DNA of 64,000 nt, taken from assembly GCF_046630445.1 (NCBI RefSeq), contig NC_092340.1:38502501-38566500 (forward strand), read 5' to 3'. The position numbers and the translations under genes are program-made. Position 1 is the stretch's first letter. Every line of letters begins with the position of its first letter. The notes under the pieces were generated by a model. It had not been told where the DNA came from, did not search any database, and was given only the letters and a program-made list of their open reading frames with translations. Shown here in pieces: positions 23,572 to 35,355 of this stretch. This DNA is from Rutidosis leptorrhynchoides (Eukaryota > Streptophyta > Magnoliopsida > Asterales > Asteraceae).

Positions 23572-24255
23572 ATGGATAGACAACCCAATATTTTAAGAGA
23601 CCTACTCGGAGACATGATTGATGAAATCTTGTCTAGAGTCGGTCAGAATTCTTCGGCACAACTATTTATGGCGAAATCAGTTTGTAAGACATTCGAAGAA
23701 CGTTCCAAGAATGTCTTGGTTTATAAGAGACTTTCGTTTGAAAGATGGGGGATATCACATTGGGAAACCCATAAGTTACGATGTGTTTACTTTGACGCAT
23801 ATATTGCGGGGAACCCAAATGCTATTTTATGCAACGGGTTAAGAAATTATTTTGACTCAATGTATCCGAATATAGGACTTCATGATTTAGAAAAAGCGGC
23901 TAACATGCAACATAAAGAAGCATGCTATGCTTACGGGTTAGTAATGTTCGCTTCTCACTAAAGTGAGAAAAAGAACATCGGGCTACAACTATTAAACAAA
24001 ATGTTCCCACAAGTGACGGAGTCGGTAATTGGGGTAAGAAATGAGGTTTTTAGGTTATTATGAGACTGTTGGTCATTACGTAACCCTCGTCCCTTTGACG
24101 ACGTTACAACACGCTGTCTTATCAACGGCCATAATGGTTATGTTCCACATGACCAAGGATGGGAAGTAGTCCTAGTAAAACCAGAATGCATGACTTGTTT
24201 CTGGACGTATGAATTACGTGTCTTTATTGCCTTTGCTGAACGACTTGTGTACTAG
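23572..24255 (+). pseudogene. captured F-box-like gene inside element B
   Basis: The frame from ATG 23572 reads RDLLGDMIDEILSRVGQN, then VCKTFEERSKN, an F-box core. It is followed by a family-typical middle and DLEKAANMQHKEACYAYGLV, a Sel1/TPR-like repeat. This resembles the plant F-box family of the At1g67623/At2g35280 type. Downstream sequence to 24255 still looks homologous (coding-like NPRPFDDVTTRCLINGH and CFWTYELRVF). F-box proteins of this kind normally recruit targets to SCF ubiquitin ligases. It lies between leader and gag, is intronless over the readable part, and is interrupted about twice. The family assignment is from memory, without a search. Confidence 0.6.
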
Positions 24256-24443
24256 CTAGAATTATCTTCACAACTATCTTGTATCAAAGTTATTGTGTGC
24301 TATATTTCATGCTTTATGTAAAATAAGCGGTATTGTAAGTTTGTAAAATATTGTATAAAAGTTTGAACGCGAAATATTATTATAATCAGTTTTTCATATA
24401 GAATTGTAGTAGTTGAATTGTATATTAGCTACTAAGTATGAAC

Positions 24444-24467
24444 TTAACGGCTAGGTACTACCCGAAT
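24444..24467 (+). repeat. internal copy of the 3'-LTR-border motif in B
   Basis: TTAACGGCTAGGTACTACCC followed by GAAT lies about 130 bases before gag. TTAACGGGTAGGTAC also occurs directly before the 3' LTR at 29196-29210. D has both copies, and A has one internal copy (1423-1403). Confidence 0.8.
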
Positions 24468-24596
24468 TTAAACTTATAAAACGCTAATATGAAGAAAAAG
24501 CTTTTATAAATGAGTTCATATTATGCTACGAAATACTATTAACTACTCTTAATATTCTGTATGATTAACTTGTTCCATTTGACTATTTTGAAGGAA

Positions 24597-25430
24597 ATGG
24601 CACCGACTACTCGACACACCGTGAATATGAATGAAGAGGAATTCCGTACTTTTCTAGCTTCAAACATAGCCGCAGTACAGGCTGCGCTACATACCAACAA
24701 TAACCTTGGATCTAGCAGTACAGGAAATCGTGTAGGATGCACCTACAAAGAATTCACTGCCTGCAAACCTTTGGAATTTGATGGAACCGAAGGACCGATC
24801 GGATTGAAACAGTGGACCGAGAAGGTCGAATAGGTGTTTGCCATAAGTAAGTGTACTGAAGAGGACAAAGTGAAGTACGCTACGCATACCTTCACAGGTT
24901 CTGCGTTAACATGGTGGAATACCTATCTAGAGCAAGTGGGACAAGATGATGCGTACGCACTACCGTGGTCAGCATTCAAGCACTTGATGAACGAGAAGTA
25001 CCGTCCCAGAACCGAGGTCAATAAGCTCAAGACAGAACTTAGAGGGTTACGAACCCAAGGATTTGATATTACCACGAATGAAAGATGATTCACAGAATTG
25101 TGCCTATTGTGTCCGGGAGCGTTCGAAGATGAGGAAGAAAAGATCGACGCGTTTGTGAAAGGATTACCGGAAAGAATCCAAGAAGATATAAGTTCACACG
25201 AGCCCGCCTCCATACAACAGGCATGTAGAATGGCTCACAAACTAGTGAACCAGATTGAGGAAAGAATTAAAGAACAGACGGCTGAAGAGGCCAATGTGAA
25301 GCAAGTCAAAAGAAAGTGGGAGGAAAACGGTGATAAGAATCACCAATACAACAACAACAGCAATTACAATAATAATCGCAACAATTATCCCAACAATTGC
25401 TACATCAATCGCAACTACAACAAACGGCCC

Positions 25431-25473
<43 letters not shown>

Positions 25474-28400
25474 GCAACTACAACAATCGTCCCAACAACA
25501 ATAACAATCGCAACAACAACAACAATCAGAAGCAGGTATGCCAAAGGTGTGAAAAGTATCACTCGGGGTTCTGCACCAAATTTTGCAACAAGTGTAAAAG
25601 AAATGGTCATAGCGCGGCGAAGTGTGAGGTCTACGGACCAGGGGTTAACAGAACGAAAGGAACAAATGGTGTCGGAATGAGTAATGGCGGAGCAAGTTAT
25701 GCCAATGTAGTTTGTTATAAATGTGGAAAATCGGGCCACATTATTAGAAATTTCCCGAACCAGGAGAACACGAATGGACAAGGCCGCGGAAGAGTTTTCA
25801 ATATTAATGCGGCAGAGGCACAGGAAGACCCGGAGCTTGTTACGGGTACGTTTCTTATTGACAATAAATCTGTTTACGTTTTTTTTGATTCGGGTGCGGA
25901 TAGAAGCTATATGAGTAGAGATTTTTGTGCTAAATTAAGTTGTCCATTGACGCCGTTGGATAGTAAATTTTTACTCGAATTAGCAAACGGTAAATTAATT
26001 TCAGCAGATAATATATGCCGGAATCGAGAAATTAAACTGGGTAGCGAAATATTTAAGATTGATTTGATACCAGTAGAGTTAGGGAGTTTTGATGTAATAG
26101 TTGGCATGGACTGGCTGAAGAAGGTGAAAGCAGAGATCGTATGTTATAAAAATGCAATTCGCATTGTACGAGAAGAAGGAGAACCCTTAATGGTGTACGG
26201 AGAAAAGGGCAACACGAAGCTATATCTTATTAGTAATTTGAAGGCACAAAAAACTAATAAGAAAAGGTTGCTATGCTGTTCTAGCACACGTCGAGAAAGT
26301 ACAAACTGAAGAAAAGAGCATCAATGATGTTCCCGTCGCAAAAGAATTTCCCGATGTATTTCCAAAAGAATTACCGGGATTACCTCCACATCGATCTGTT
26401 GAATTTCAAATAGATCTTGTACCAGGAGCTATACCAATAGCTCGTGCTCCTTATAGACTCGCACCCAGCGAGATGAAAGAACTGCAAAGCCAACTACAAG
26501 AACTATTAGAACGTGGTTTCATTCGACCAAGCACATCACCATGGGAAGCTCCTGTTTTGTTTGTCAAGAAGAAGGATGGTACATTTAGGTTGTGTATTGA
26601 CTACAGAGAGTTGAACCAACTTACCATCAAAAACAGTTATCCACTGCCGAGAATTGACGTCTTATTTGATCAACTACAAGGCTCGTCGGTTTATTCGAAG
26701 ATCGATTTACGTTCTGGATATCATCAAATGCGAGTAAAGGAGGATGATATTCCAAAAACTGCTTTTAGGACGCGTTATGGTCATTACGAGTTTATGGTTA
26801 TGCCGTTTGGATTGACTAACGCACCAGCTGTGTTCATGGACCTTATGAACCGAGTGTGTGGGCCATATCTTGACAAGTTTGTCATTGTTTTCATCGATGA
26901 CATACTTATTTACTCAAAGAATGATCAAGAGCACGAAGAACATTTGAGAAAAGTGCTAGAAGTATTGAGGAAAGAAAAATTGTACGCTAAGTTTTCAAAG
27001 TGTGCATTTTGGTTGGAAGAAGTTCAATTCCTCGGTCACATAGTGAACAAAGAAGGTATCCAGGTGGACCCGGCAAAGATCGAAATCGTTGAAAAGTGGG
27101 AAACCCCAAAAACTCCGAAGCATATACGTCAATTTTTAGGATTGGCTGGTTACTACAAAAGATTCATCCAAGATTTCTCCAAAATAGCAAAATCCTTGAC
27201 TGCATTAACGCATAAAGGGAAGAAATTTGAATGGAAGGATGAACAAAAGAAGGCGTTTTAATTATTGAAGAAAAAGCTAACTACGACACCTATATTGTCA
27301 TTGCCTGAAGGGAATGATGATTTTGTGATTTATTGTGACGCATCAAAGCAAGGTCTCGGTTGTGTATTAATGCAACGGACGAAGGTGATTGCTTATGCGT
27401 TAAGACAATTGAAGATTCACGAGCAAAATTATACGACGCATGATTTGGAATTAGGCGCGGTTGTTTTTGCATTAAAGACTTGGAGGCACTACTTATATGG
27501 GGTCAAAAGTATTATATATACCGACCACAAAAGTCTTCAACACATATTTAATCAGAAACAACTGAATATGAGGCAGCGTAGGTGGATTGAATTATTGAAT
27601 GATTACGACTTTGAGATTCGTTACCACCCGGGGAAGGCAAATGTGGTAGCCGACGCCTTGAGCAGAAAGGACAGAGAACCCATTCGAGTAAAATCTATGA
27701 ATATAATGATTCACACTAACCTTACTACTCAAATAAAGGAGGCGCAACAAGGAGTTTTAAAAGAGGAAAATTTAAAGGATGAAATACCCAAAGGATCGGA
27801 GAAGCATCTTAATATTCGGGAAGACGGAACCCGGTATAGGGCTGAAAGAATTTGGGTACCAAAATTTGGAGATATGAGAGAAATGGTACTTAGAGAAGCT
27901 CATAAAATCAGATACTCAATACATCCTGGAACGGGGAAGATGTACAAGGATCTTAAGAAACATTTTTGGTGGACAGGTATGAAAGCCGATATTGCTAAAT
28001 ATGTAGGAGAATGTTTGACGTGTTCTAAGGTCAAAGCTGAACATCAGAAACCATCAGGTCTACTACAACAACCTGAAATCCCGGAATGGAAATGGGAAAA
28101 CATTACCATGGATTTCATTACTAAATTGCCAAGAACTGCAAGTGGTTATGATACTATTTGGGTAATAGTTGATCGTCTCACCAAGTCAGCACACTTCCTG
28201 CCAATAAGAGAAGATGACAAGATGGAGAAGTTAGCATGACTATATTTGAAGGAATTCGTCTCCAGACATGGAATACCAATCTCTATTATCTATGATAGGG
28301 ATGGCAGATTTATTACAAGATTCTGGCAGACATTACAGCAAGCATTGGGAACTCGTATAGACATGAGTACTGCCTATCATCCACAAACTGATGGCCAGAG

Positions 28401-29175
28401 TGAAAGGACGATACAAACGCTTGAAGACATGCTACGAGCTTGTGTTATTGATTTCGGAAACAGTTGGGATCGACATCTACCATTAGCAGAATTTTCCTAC
28501 AACAACAGCTACCATTCAAGCATTGAGATGGCACCGTTTGAAGCACTTTATGGTAGAAAGTGCAGGTCTCCGATTTGTTGGAGTGAAGTAAGGGATAGAC
28601 AGATTACGGGTTCGGAGATAATACAAGAAACTACCGAGAAAATCATCCAAATTCAACAAAGATTGAAAACCGCCCAGAGTCGACAAAAGAGCTACGCGGA
28701 CAGTAAAAGAAAAGATATAGAGTTTGAAATTGGAGAAATGGTCATGCTTAAGGTTTCACCTTGGAAAGGCGTTGTTCGATTTGGTAAACGGGGGAAACTA
28801 AATCCAAGGTACATTGGACCATTCAAGATTATAGATCGTGTCGGACCAGTAGCTTACCAACTGGAGCTACCTCAACAACTCGCGGCTGTACATAACACTT
28901 TCCACATCTCAAATTTGAAGAAATGTTTTGCTAAAGAAGATCTTACTATTCCGTTGGACGAAATCCAAATCAATGAAAAACTTTAATTCATTGAAGAACC
29001 CGTTGAAATAATGGATCGTGAGGTTAAGAGACTTAAACAAAACAAGATATCGATTGTTAAGGTTCGATGGAATGCTCGTAGAGGACCCGAGTTCACCTGG
29101 GAGCGTGAAGATCAGATGAAGAAGAAATACCCGCATTTATTTCCAGAATATACGTCAACACCTCCAACTGCTTAA
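24597..29175 (+). pseudogene. gag-pol of chromovirus B
   Basis: Begins MAPTTRHTVNMNEEEF. Gag core (CTYKEFTACKPLEFDGTEGP; WWNTYLEQVGQ), an Asn-rich linker encoded by CAA/AAC repeats, and CCHC knuckles (CNKCKRNGHSAAKC; CYKCGKSGHI). Then protease (FDSGADRSYMS), reverse transcriptase ([18 protein letters not shown]), RNase H ([13 protein letters not shown]), integrase ([19 protein letters not shown]) and a chromodomain-like end ([19 protein letters not shown]). Domain order and ending place it with Tekay-type chromoviruses. It is broken in about five or six places. Confidence 0.92.
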
Positions 29176-29210
29176 AATTTCGGGACGAAATTTATTTAAC
29201 GGGTAGGTAC
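29175..29210 (+). other. pre-LTR stem-loop and border motif of B
   Basis: AAATTTCG-GGA-CGAAATTT (29175-29193) is a perfect 8-bp stem with a 3-base loop. TTAACGGGTAGGTAC then leads into the LTR at 29211, where the plus-strand primer would lie. Confidence 0.8.
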
Positions 29211-32200
29211 TGTAGTGACCCGAACTTTTCCATGTTTATATATATATTAAATGAAATTGTTATTTACATGATTAAGTGTTTCCAACATGTTAAGCAATCA
29301 AACTTGTTAAGACTTGATTAATTGAAATAGGTTTCATATAGACAATTGACCACCCAAGTTGACCGGTGATTCACGAATGTTAAAACTTGTAAAAACTATA
29401 CGATGACATATATATGGTTATATATATAGTTAACATGATTTTATTATAAGAATGTATCTCATTAGGTATTTTAACAATGAGTTATATACATAAAAATGAG
29501 ACTATTAATTTAAGAAACTCGAAAACGATATATATAACGATTATCGTTATAACAACGTCTTACTAGGTACATATGAATCATATTAAGATATTGATACACT
29601 TGGTTAATTATGTTAAATGATAAGTAAATATATTATTAAGTGTATTAACAATGAAATACATATGTAAAAATAAGACTACTAACTTAATGATTTCGAAACG
29701 AGACATATATGTAACGATTATCGTTGTAACGACATTTAACTGTATATATATCATACTAAGATATATTATATATCATAATATCATGAAAATATAACAATTT
29801 AACATCTCATTTGTTATAATAAACAATGGGTTAACAACATTCAACAAGATCGTTAACCTAAAGGTTTCAAAACAACATTTACATGTAACGACTAACGATG
29901 ACTTAACGACTCAGTTAAAATGTATATACATGTAGTGTTTTAATATGTATTCATACACTTTTGAAAGACTTCAAGACACTTATCAAAATACTTCTACTTA
30001 ACAAAAATGCTTACAATTACATCCTCGTTCAGTTTCATCAACAATTCTACTCGTATGCACCCGTATTCGTACTCGTACAATATACAGCTTTTAGATGTAT
30101 GTAATATTGGTATATACACTCCAATAATCAGCTCTTAGCAGCCCATGTGAGTCACCTAACACATGTGGGAACCATCATTTGGCAACTAGCATGAAATATC
30201 TCATAAAATTACAAAAATATGAGTAATCATTCATGACTTATTTACATGAAAACAAAATTACATATCCTTTATATCTAATCCATACACCAACGACTAAAAA
30301 CACCTACAAACACTTTCATTCTCCAATTTTCTTCATCTAATTGATCTCTCTTAAGTTCTATCTTCAAGTTCTAAGTGTTCTTCATAAATTCCAAAAGTTC
30401 TAGTTTCATAAAATCAAGAATACTTCCAAGATTGCAAGTTTACTTCCAAGTTTTCTAAATCCATTCCAAGTAATCATCCAAGATCAAGAAACCTTTGTTA
30501 CTTACAGTAGGTTATCTTTCTAATACAAGCTAATAATCATATTCAAACTTTAATTCAATTTATATAACTATAACAATCTTATTTCGAGTGGAAATCTTAC
30601 TTGAAATTGTTTTCGTGTCATGATTCTGCTTCAAGAACTTTCAAGCCATCCAAGGATCCTTTGAAGCTAGATCTATTTTTCTCATTTCGGGTAGGTTTAT
30701 CCAAGGAACTTGAGGTAGTAATTATGTTCATAACATCATTCGATTCATACATATAAAGCTATCTTATTCGAAGGTTTAAACTTGTAATCACTAGAACATA
30801 GTTTAGTTAATTCTAAACTTGTTCGCAAATAAAAGTTAATCCTTCTAACTTGACTTTTAAAATCAACTAAACACATGTTATATATCTATATGATACGCTA
30901 ACTTAATGATTTAAAACCTGGAAACACGAAAAACACCGTAAAACCGGATTTACGCCGTCGTAGTAACACCGCGGGCTGTTTTGGGTTAGTTAATTAAAAA
31001 CTATGATAAACTTTGATTTAAAAGTTGTTATTCTGGGAAAATGATTTTTATTATGAACATGAAACTATATCCAAAAATTATGGTTAAACTCAAAGTGGAA
31101 GTATGTTTTCTAAAATGGTCATCTAGACATCGTTCTTTCGACTGAAATGACTACCTTTACAAAAACGACTTGTAACTTATTTTTCCGACTATAAACCTAT
31201 ACTTTTTCTGTTTAGATTCATAAAATATAGTTCAATATGAAACCATAGCAATTTGATTCACTCAAAACGGATTTAAAATGAAGAAGTTATGGGTAAAACA
31301 AGATTGGATAATTTTTCTCATTTTAGCTACGTGAAAATTGATATCTATTCCAACCATAACTTAATCAACTTGTATTGTATATTATGTAATCTTGAGATAC
31401 CATAGACACGTATACAATGTTTTGAACTATCATGTCGACACATCTATATATATTTCGGAACAACCATAGACACTCTATATGTGAATGTTGGAGTTAGCTA
31501 TACAGGGTTGAGCTTGATTCCAAAATATCTATAGTTTGAGTTGTGATCAATACTGAGATACGTATACACTGGGTCGTGGATTGATTCAAGATAATATTTA
31601 TCGATTTATTTCTGTACATCTAACTGTGGACAACTAGTTGTAGGTTACTAACGAGGACAGCTGACTTAATAAACTTAAAACATCAAAATATATTAAAAGT
31701 GTTGTAAATATATTTTGAACATACTTTGATATATATGTATATATTGTTATAGGTTCGTGAATCAACCAGTGGCCAAGTCTTACTTCCCGACGAAGTAAAA
31801 ATCTGTGAAAGTGAGTTATAGTCCCACTTTTAAAATCTAATATTTTTGAGATGAGAATACATGCAGGTTTTATAAATGATTTACAAAATAGACACAAGTA
31901 CGTGAAACTACATTCTATGGTTGAATTATCGAAATCGAATATGCCCCTTTTTATTAAGTCTGGTAATCTAAGAATTAGGGAACAGACACCCCAATTGACG
32001 CGAATCCTAAAGATAGATCTATTGGGCCTAACAAACCCCATTCAAAGTACCGGATGCTTTAGTACTTCGAAATTTATATCATATTCGAAGGGTGTCCCGG
32101 AATGATGGGGATATTCTTATATATGCATCTTGTTAATGTCGATTACCAGGTGTTCACCATATGAATGATTTTTATCTCTATGTATGGGATGTGTATTGAA

Positions 32201-32644
32201 ATATGAAATCTTGTGGTCTATTATTATGATTTGATATATATAGGTTAAACCTATAACTCACCAACATTTTTGTTGACGTTTTAAGCATGTTTATTCTCAG
32301 GTGAATACTAAGAGCTTCCGCTGTTGCATACTAAAATAAGGACAAGATTTGGAGTCCATGTTTGTATGATATTGTGTAAAAACTGCATTCAAGAAACTGA
32401 TTTTGATGTAACATATTTGTATTGTAAACCATTATGTAATGGTCGTGTGTAAACAGGATATTTTAGATTATCATTATTTGATAATCTACGTAAAGCTTTT
32501 TAAACCTTTATTTATGAAATAAAGGTTATGGTTTGTTTTAAAAATGAATGCAGTCTTTGAAAAACGTCTCATATAGAGGTCAAAACCTCGCAACGAAATC
32601 AATTAATATGGAACGTTTTTAATCAATAAGAACAGAACATTTCA
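29211..32644 (+). repeat. 3' LTR of element B
   Basis: Full-length partner of 9774-13215, about 3.43 kb, with scattered substitutions and small indels. Candidate intron at 31811-32300. Confidence 0.95.
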
Positions 32645-32649
32645 ATTAG

Positions 32650-33756
32650 AAACACCAGGTTTAACTCCACCCTTATCATCCAAAAGACTCAATAATCTCA
32701 TTATCTGCTCATTACTTAGAGAAATAGGAGTAGAAGAGCTACTCCATGGGGAATCATTATTAGCTTTACTTGCATTACCCTTAAAATTGTTATTAGAACC
32801 AAAACCCTTTTTCCTGAAATTGTTAGGGTAACCTACTACTTCAAAACATTTATCAACAGTATGATTAGTCATACCACATTTTGTACATTTAAGATTTCCA
32901 GACCTAGTAGGATACCCTATAACTTCAAAGCACTTGTCAATGGTATGATTTGTTCTGCCACACTTGGTACATCTTAACTCTTTGAATTGTTGATTAGCAC
33001 TGGGTTTACATGTATTAGTGTAGAAAGCAGATGACTCAGTATTCTTTTTACCACTTTTATTAGACTTTCTATGTGATTCTTCTCTAGAAATAATTGAGAA
33101 AGCAGTGTTCACTGAGGGCAGCGGATCTCTGGTAAGAATATTACTTCTGATAGGTTGGTAAATATCATCTAAACCCATTAAAAATTGCATGAGTTTTATT
33201 AAACTGGTGTGATCTTTAAAAGCTTTGGATGAAGTAAGGTCACAACTAGGAAGTTGTACCATAGTATCATATTGTTTCCATAAAGAATTTAAATTGTGAT
33301 AGTAATCTGAAACAGAACTACCACCTTGTGTGATTGAATTCAATTTTTGATATAAATTGAAAATAACAGACCCATCAATTTTATCATAGGTTTCTTTTAG
33401 CTCTTTCCAAACATCAGAAGTAATTTTAGAATAAATTTGACCATTGTAAAGTTCATCAGTCATAGACCCTAAAATCCATGATAAAACCACAGCATTACAT
33501 CTATCCCACTGGACTCCAAGTACCTCATTATCTCCACTTCTTTTTAAAGTACCATTTATGAAAGCCATTTTATTTTTTGTTTGTAAAGCAAGTTCCATTG
33601 CACAAGACCAAGATTTATAATTTTCAATCCCTTTAAGTTTAACAGTAATTAAAGGTGTGCTACTTATATCACTTGGATGAAGATAAAGAGGGTCCCCAAA
33701 GTCCAGTTTACTAATCTGAGTAGAACTACTACCAGAATCATCATCATCTTTAGCCA
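32650..33756 (-). pseudogene. copia gag of element C
   Basis: The frame starts MAKDDDDSGSS. Residues about 18-60 match the copia-like N-terminal domain (GDPLYLHPSD, then GIENYKSWSCAMELAL). Residues about 90-230 match the UBN2-type Gag core (VWKELKETYDK, LYQKLNSITQG, FLMGLDDIYQPIRSNIL). Near residues 280-335 there are two tandem CCHC knuckles, CTKCGRTNHTIDKC and CTKCGMTNHTVDKC, each followed by FEV.GYP. Family Gag forms the particle and the knuckles bind genomic RNA. The frame stops being gag where B is inserted. Confidence 0.85.
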
Positions 33757-34152
33757 TAAGAAAAACAGATATGAAACAAAACAATAATAGCAATACAGAA
33801 AATAATAAACACAAATAATAGCAATCCTTTGATGATCAACCAAAGCTTGATCATGTTTCCATTGATTTCAATGAATCAAGGTCAAGAGTTGGCCTATGGT
33901 GATCAATCGAAGAATTAACAAACTTCAATTAAACAGTAATAAAGACAAATAAGAGAGAATCAAGAAAACTCCCCTAGATCTTTATCAATTGCAGCGGAAG
34001 AAAACAAGATAACAGCGAAGAAGAACACCGATAACAAATTAGGGTTTTGGAAACCCTAAATTAACCAGATCAGCAAAAACGCCCAAAATATCCTTCGAAG
34101 AACAAACCCTAGATCGTAGAATGTCTGAACACCGAATAATATCAGACGAATC

Positions 34153-34164
34153 GCTCTGATACCA
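34153..34164 (-). other. primer binding site of C (tRNA-iMet)
   Basis: TGGTATCAGAGC on the minus strand directly follows the 5' LTR with no gap. Confidence 0.9.
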
Positions 34165-34345
34165 TGTTAAAAAAGATGAAATCGAATCTACACAATCAGT
34201 ATACAAGATTGTATACTTCAAATAAACCAGAAACAATTTACTTAATCAATCACTTTAACAATAATCAACGATTACAATACTTTGTTCATCAACTAGATGA
34301 ACATAAATCACAAATCCAAACTGAGGATCAAAAATACAGAGAATA

Positions 34346-34383
<38 letters not shown>

Positions 34384-34759
34384 AGAATGAATACAATGAA
34401 TGAATTTCCAAACCCTAATCTGATGCCTATAACAACCACAAACACCGACACTAAACACACTTTTAAAAAAGACATTCAGGTCCCTGTACATTTAGAAGAA
34501 AAGGGAATTGACAGAATTAGTCCCCGAAGTAATAAAACTAAACCCAACTATGTCCCGTCATTGTATAAGTATAATTTCACCCCATACTAGGTATGTTAGC
34601 TACTTTTAACTTATTCTCGATCCATAAAGGGTTTAGCTCTTCATAATCTTCATGAGTAACTTGATCTTCATGTCAACACTCCTTCTATACTTGATCCAGA
34701 AAACCTGCACAACTAATCATACACTAAGTAACACGCAAATTAGATTGATAATTTCAACA
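34165..34759 (-). repeat. 5' LTR of copia element C
   Basis: The 595-bp copy is longer than its partner mainly through a longer (GT)n tract near 34350. Its left end directly touches the primer site. Confidence 0.95.
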
Positions 34760-35353
34760 GACTTCTTTCGAAACCACACAGTTGAACATCAGATGATTTA
34801 TCTCTTCCACCCCACAATGACAAATTGGGCAGACAACACTTTCAAGATGCACAACTCGAAACCACAAGTTTATTCTCATCGAAAGTCTACCAATAGCCAT
34901 ACGTCAAATAAAAATATTCACTTTTTTCGAGACCAATTTACACCAATAAGTAGTAGGAGTCACGGATGAAAGTAAACAATTATCAATTGCCTTATGAGTA
35001 CCAGCAATCGAAAAAACACCATTATGACGCACAACGCATTCTTTTGAATCAATTTTCAATGTAATGTTGATTTGGCTAACTGCAGCAAGCAGACTGCTAA
35101 CGTACGACTCATTTCGACTACCCAAATTACTTCTATTCCATTGCCACTTCCAACCAGATTCATCTCTTCGATCAGTGACAAAGCAGTTAGCATCCACATC
35201 GAGGTGAAATAATCTGTTAAAACTGTTACAAAGAGGAGTCGAGCCAATCCAAATATCTGTCCAGAATCTAATATTATTTCCATTTCCCACCTTTGCTCTA
35301 ATCGGGTTAGCAGGCAACAATGTTTTCTCTTGTGCAACAATACTTTGTAACAA
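34756..35353 (-). pseudogene. LINE ORF2 C-terminal remnant with zf-RVT region
   Basis: The minus frame reads KVGNGNNIRFWTDIWIGS, a hallmark of the segment between reverse transcriptase and the zinc-binding domain in plant L1 elements. It runs on to PTTYWCKLVSKKVNIFI (the WK.W..K.P.K...F position). After a frame change it reads HLMFNCVVSKEVW, the end of the zinc-binding motif, which continues into 5992-5940 across the copia insertion. It is non-functional: 5'-truncated, frameshifted and interrupted. Confidence 0.75.
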
Positions 35354-35355
35354 AT

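Larger units (their letters stand above)
9774..32644 (+). mobile_element. Ty3 chromovirus B (Tekay-like), split by element G
   Basis: Both LTRs (9774-13215 and 29211-32644) and the target duplication ATTAG (9769-9773 and 32645-32649) are present. Order: LTR, primer site, acidic leader ORF, G insertion, F-box-like region, gag-pol with chromodomain, hairpin, polypurine-site region, LTR. LTRs differ by roughly 1.5-2% by eye, suggesting about 0.6-0.8 Myr at 1.3e-8 per site per year. The coding part is broken in about five or six places besides the G insertion. D in this window is a second copy of the family. Confidence 0.93.
5993..34759 (-). mobile_element. Ty1/copia element C, split by element B
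   Basis: A complete-length copia element in minus orientation: 5' LTR 34165-34759, gag at right, pol at left, 3' LTR 5993-6578. Its target duplication is GACTT (5988-5992 and 34760-34764), within LINE X. B (9774-32644) sits inside it near the gag-pol boundary. LTRs differ by about a dozen substitutions plus a microsatellite length change (about 2%). That suggests somewhat under 1 Myr if 1.3e-8 substitutions per site per year is assumed. It is broken, with about six breaks in pol besides the B insertion. Confidence 0.92.
5629..35343 (-). mobile_element. LINE X, 5'-truncated L1-type, split by element C
   Basis: Only 5629-5992 and 34765-35343 (about 0.94 kb) belong to this LINE; everything between is element C and its passengers. 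The outer flanks carry a perfect 12-bp target duplication TTTGTAACAAAT (5608-5619 and 35344-35355). A T8 run at 5621-5628 is the poly(A) tail on the minus strand. The right segment encodes the C-terminal part of L1 ORF2 (frame including RFWTDIWIGSTPLC, then the zinc-binding region). Endonuclease and polymerase are missing, so this is a classic 5'-truncated insertion. It is the oldest layer of the stack. Confidence 0.85.

Noticed and set aside
25242-25781. Long valine-rich frame antisense to the Gag of B
   Set aside because: It is the complement of the Asn codon repeats. The sense frame has Gag domains and zinc knuckles.
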